In this document: in pieces, positions 4,536-7,104 of the stretch
Layout: the number at the start of each line of letters is the position of its first letter
Numbering within the stretch: position 1 is the first letter of the stretch
Assembly (NCBI GenBank): GCA_029861655.1
Contig: JAOTZA010000166.1
Location: forward strand, 1-7,104
DNA length: 7,104 nt
Origin: Acidobacteriota bacterium
Lineage (GTDB): Bacteria > Acidobacteriota > Thermoanaerobaculia > Multivoradales > JAHEKO01
Reading direction: 5' to 3'
The notes under the pieces: model-generated
Seen by the model: the letters and a program-made list of their open reading frames with translations, nothing else
The model's database searches: none
Told to the model about the DNA's origin: nothing
Made by a program: the position numbers and the translations under genes

Positions 4536-6080
4536 CTACGTCCCCCCGCGCTTGGGAGGTACCGAGGAGCTGAGGAGAACCAGGTGCTCCACCGGCGCGT
4601 GCTCGTCGGTGAGAATCGGGATCTCCAACAGATCCAAGTCCAACGGCCGCCACTGCCGCGCCACTTGCTCGATCGTCGGATCGAAAGACCAACGTTCATC
4701 GAGAGAGCGACCGATCTCGATCAGCTTCTCGGCAGGAATCCAGCTCTCCTGGCTTGTCGCCAGAATGAGCTCGTTGCCCGCGCCCTTGACCTCAAAGGGC
4801 ATCACCAAAGTGAACTCCTCGGCAATCGTCCGATACAGCGCCCGCGTAAACGGAGACTCGACGCCGCTTGCGACATTGAAGCCGAATACGCCGCGCGAGC
4901 TCAGTTTCGTCTTGACTTCACGGATAAACTCGACGGTCGTCAGATGAAAGGGTACCGCGTTCCCGACATAGACATCGCAGTAGATGAAGTCCCAGGTCCG
5001 CTCGCTTCGAGCGAGAAAACGCCTTGCGTCGACAAGATGAACGCGGGTTTTTGGAGACTCTTCGAAGAAAAAGAAGCGCTTGGCGACGCCCAGCACCGCC
5101 GGGTCGATCTCGACGTAGTGAACCTCGAGATCCGGAAGCTGGTTGGAAAGGTGCGTCCCCACACCCCCGGTTCCCAACCCCATGATCAAAACGTTCTCGA
5201 TCTCGGGATTGAGCAGCAGAGCCGCCGAAGCATAACGAGGGTACTGAATCGCCGGCTCCCCGTTCTCGACCCGGATCGCGCCCTGGGTCCAACGGTCGCT
5301 CTTCAATCGCCGAATCCCCTCCACTTCGGTCACCAGGAGCGACTGATAGGGCGTGATCCGCTTGTATAGACCCCCTTGGACCGTCGCTTTGGGAATCGCT
5401 CCCTCCACCACGGCGAGAACGCCCAGAACAACGGCAAGCGTCAGCGCAAGCGGCTCGGTGCGATAGCGCGCAGCAAGCGCCAAGATTGCTGTCGTCGCCG
5501 TGAGGGCCAAAAGCAGCGCGAGGATTCGGTGTAGATCGAGCCACGGAATGAAGACAAAGGTGCAGACGAGAGTCCCGGCCAGGCTACCCACCGTAGAGAG
5601 CGCGTAGAGTCTCCCCGCGGTGTTTCCGACCCGATGCAGCTCTCGAGACGCTAGACGTACCGCATAGGGCGAGACCGTCCCAAACAACACGCTCACCGGA
5701 CCAAACAGGACCGTGGCGGCCAGTAGGGTTCCGGCCGGGTGACCGCCGGTCCAGTCGGCGAACACGCCGGCCAATCGAACTCCCCACAGGAGCAGCAAGA
5801 CTTGGAAGACTCCTGCAAAAGTCAACAGGCGACCCAGCACTTCGATTCGAGGCTGGCGGTCAGCCAGATGCCCACCCCAGGCATATCCGATCGACAGCGC
5901 CGCCAGAAAAATGCTGATGATCGAACCCCAGACATAGACGCTGTTGCCGAAGTGCGGTGAAAGGATCCGGCTCGAGAGAATCTCGAAGGCCATGAAGATG
6001 GCCCCGGACAGAGTCACGACACCGGTCAGGCGCAAGAGCGCGGTGCGACCGAGCCCGGCGTCCGAAGCCACGCTAGTCAT
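4536..6080 (-). CDS. Fused membrane/spermidine synthase-like protein
   Basis: The 514-aa product has two parts. Residues about 20-228 contain roughly seven hydrophobic helices, beginning GAIFMAFEILSSRILSPHFG (26-45), a hallmark of the fused MFS/spermidine-synthase family. Residues about 240-510 form a Rossmann methyltransferase-like domain. It shows the SAM-type loop GLGTGG (301-306), the acidic YVEIDP (322-327, E324), VDARRFL (350-356, D351) and DVYVGNAVPFHLTTVEF (369-385). The late TDEHAPVEHL motif (491-500) is also typical. The glycine loop and the CDVY segment differ from the GGGDG and DSTDP motifs of true spermidine synthases, so aminopropyl transfer to putrescine is not assured. The substrate of the family is unknown to me. 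The ATG overlaps the upstream gene by 8 bp (ATGACTAG), without a good ribosome site, which implies translational coupling. Confidence 0.9.
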   Translation of the reverse strand: MTSVASDAGLGRTALLRLTGVVTLSGAIFMAFEILSSRILSPHFGNSVYVWGSIISIFLAALSIGYAWGGHLADRQPRIEVLGRLLTFAGVFQVLLLLWGVRLAGVFADWTGGHPAGTLLAATVLFGPVSVLFGTVSPYAVRLASRELHRVGNTAGRLYALSTVGSLAGTLVCTFVFIPWLDLHRILALLLALTATTAILALAARYRTEPLALTLAVVLGVLAVVEGAIPKATVQGGLYKRITPYQSLLVTEVEGIRRLKSDRWTQGAIRVENGEPAIQYPRYASAALLLNPEIENVLIMGLGTGGVGTHLSNQLPDLEVHYVEIDPAVLGVAKRFFFFEESPKTRVHLVDARRFLARSERTWDFIYCDVYVGNAVPFHLTTVEFIREVKTKLSSRGVFGFNVASGVESPFTRALYRTIAEEFTLVMPFEVKGAGNELILATSQESWIPAEKLIEIGRSLDERWSFDPTIEQVARQWRPLDLDLLEIPILTDEHAPVEHLVLLSSSVPPKRGGT

Positions 6081-7104
6081 CTACGCTGACCAAACGCGTG
6101 ACCGGCGGAAGACAGCGGGTGTCGTCGCAGGCTTGGTGGGTCAGTTTCAGAGTCGCACCGCCGGTCACCTCGGCACGGATCGATACACGGCCGCTCCAGA
6201 CGTTCAACGGCTGGTCGGTAAATTCGAATCGAAAGGTCTCGCCGGGCGGATAGACGACGCCACGAGCGCCGTCGAGGCGGGTCGGGATCAGAAAGTCGAG
6301 AGATGCCGGGTTGGCGTTGACATGCCACCCGTCCCGGATCACTAGCTCGACGGCGACGGGTCTCCCGGCCGGGCGTTCCTCGCCCGCCCAACGAGCTGTG
6401 GCGTCGACAACACTGTGTGCCAGAGCGACAAGCGGCGCCACCGGTTTGGCCGCCATCGTCTTGCCGGCGGAACCCGGCGCCGACGTCCCGGAGGCGCGGT
6501 ACTCGAAGAGCGCTGCGGCTAGGGTCGCGGCCGAGCGCGACCCCGCTGCGAGATCCCGGGCGAAGCTTCGCAGCGCCGCGCCGGCCCGGCTCCGGTACTC
6601 GGCGTCACCCGTCCAGCGAGCCAAGGCGAGTTGGTTGAGTACCGCAACTCCGTTGCCCGAGGGGATCGCGCCGTCGTTTGCGGTCTGGATTCGCACCAGC
6701 AGGTCTCGCTGATCGCCACTGGCGTAGTAGCCTCCTCCGGGCGCCGCCAACCGGCTTTCCATCTCGGCGGACAGACGGCGAGCCTCGCTCAACCAAGACT
6801 CGGCGCCCGTCACCTCGTGCAAGGTGAGCAGGGCGCGGATCAGAAACGCGTAGTCATCGACAAAGGCCGCTATCTTCGCCTCCCCGTCGCGCCAAGCGTG
6901 AAGCTGCATCTTGCCGCTCTCCGGATCGACCAGCGTCAGGACGAACTTTGCCGCCCGCTCCGCGGCCAGGACATAGCGCTTCTCTCCGAGCACCGAACCC
7001 GCCCGTGCAAGGGCCGAGATCATCAGGGCGTTCCAATCGGTCAGCACCTTGTCGTCAACTAGCGGAAACTCGCGTTCGGCCCTCCTCGCACGCAGCTTCT
7101 CCAC
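6073..7104 (-). CDS. YyaL/DUF255-family protein, C-terminal part, fused to DsbD-alpha-like domain (5' end outside window)
   Basis: The visible 343 residues are the C-terminal part; the first codon shown is GTG at the very edge and is not the true start. Residues 1-200 match the alpha-helical (six-hairpin-like) half of YyaL/SPATA20-type proteins: R..R..P..DDKVLTDWNALMISALARA (near 7-35), AAFVDDYAFLIRALL (79-93), GGGYYASGD (123-131) and NDGAIPSGNGVAVLNQLALA (143-162). The missing N-terminus would normally hold the thioredoxin-like DUF255 domain. After a linker (about 203-225), residues 230-343 resemble the DsbD N-terminal domain: DGWHVNANPASLDFLIPTRL (258-277) and THQACDDTRCLPP with the Cys pair C326/C331 (Cx4C). 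This suggests periplasmic or surface thiol-disulfide chemistry. The catalytic role of YyaL proteins is poorly defined. The gene ends inside the start of the next one (8-bp overlap). Confidence 0.88.
   Translation of the reverse strand: MEKLRARRAEREFPLVDDKVLTDWNALMISALARAGSVLGEKRYVLAAERAAKFVLTLVDPESGKMQLHAWRDGEAKIAAFVDDYAFLIRALLTLHEVTGAESWLSEARRLSAEMESRLAAPGGGYYASGDQRDLLVRIQTANDGAIPSGNGVAVLNQLALARWTGDAEYRSRAGAALRSFARDLAAGSRSAATLAAALFEYRASGTSAPGSAGKTMAAKPVAPLVALAHSVVDATARWAGEERPAGRPVAVELVIRDGWHVNANPASLDFLIPTRLDGARGVVYPPGETFRFEFTDQPLNVWSGRVSIRAEVTGGATLKLTHQACDDTRCLPPVTRLVSVDD

Noticed and set aside
4416..5369. A 317-codon open frame on the plus strand opposite the spermidine-synthase-like gene
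   Set aside because: The product is Arg/Gln/Asp-rich without domain features, and it lies opposite a conserved Rossmann domain. It is explained by the codon bias of the real gene.
1..7104. CRISPR arrays, insertion sequences, tRNA or rRNA genes, phage genes
   Set aside because: I saw no spaced direct repeats of CRISPR size, no transposase, no terminal inverted repeats and no RNA gene signatures. The window is almost fully covered by chromosomal-type genes.

Overview
The window comes from a high-GC bacterium. All seven credible genes lie on the minus strand, so transcription runs from right (7104) to left (1). The oxidase, the DsbD-type domain and a Sec-exported product point to an aerobic, probably Gram-negative organism. 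The oxidase sequence style and the YyaL-DsbD fusion remind me of Acidobacteriota or related high-GC lineages such as Myxococcota. That placement is an impression, because no rRNA or marker gene is present.

Right part (7104-4536): a YyaL/DUF255-type protein ends here, open at the right edge and fused at its C-terminus to a DsbD-alpha-like disulfide domain. It overlaps by 8 bp a fused membrane/spermidine-synthase-like protein, so the two are probably translationally coupled. A 149-bp non-coding gap (4387-4535) follows; it is the only substantial spacer in the window.

Centre (4386-216): a compact aa3-type (A1-family) cytochrome c oxidase operon. Its order is coxA (subunit I), coxC (subunit III), ctaF (subunit IV), an unnamed 67-aa two-helix protein, an unnamed 88-aa protein with a CAVC motif just after a probable signal peptide, and coxB (subunit II, CuA). 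Spacers are 5, 14 and 5 bp, then two 4-bp overlaps (GTGA and ATGA). Good Shine-Dalgarno sequences sit inside the preceding genes. Subunit I keeps all heme and CuB ligands and recognisable D- and K-channel residues. Subunit II keeps the CuA ligands but has Gln at the usual Glu position, and ends in a His-Ala-Asp repeat tail. No heme c domain is fused to it, so a separate cytochrome c is expected as electron donor. Assembly factors (Sco, CtaB, CtaG, CtaA) are not in the window.

Left edge (199-1): 16 bp after coxB starts a secreted protein whose first residues resemble BNR-4 repeat proteins (sialidase-like beta-propellers linked to polysaccharide degradation). It is cut by the window edge.

The part most likely to be undescribed is the pair of small membrane proteins between subunits IV and II. 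They are probably accessory subunits or copper/thiol assembly factors for this oxidase, but nothing in the sequence proves a function.
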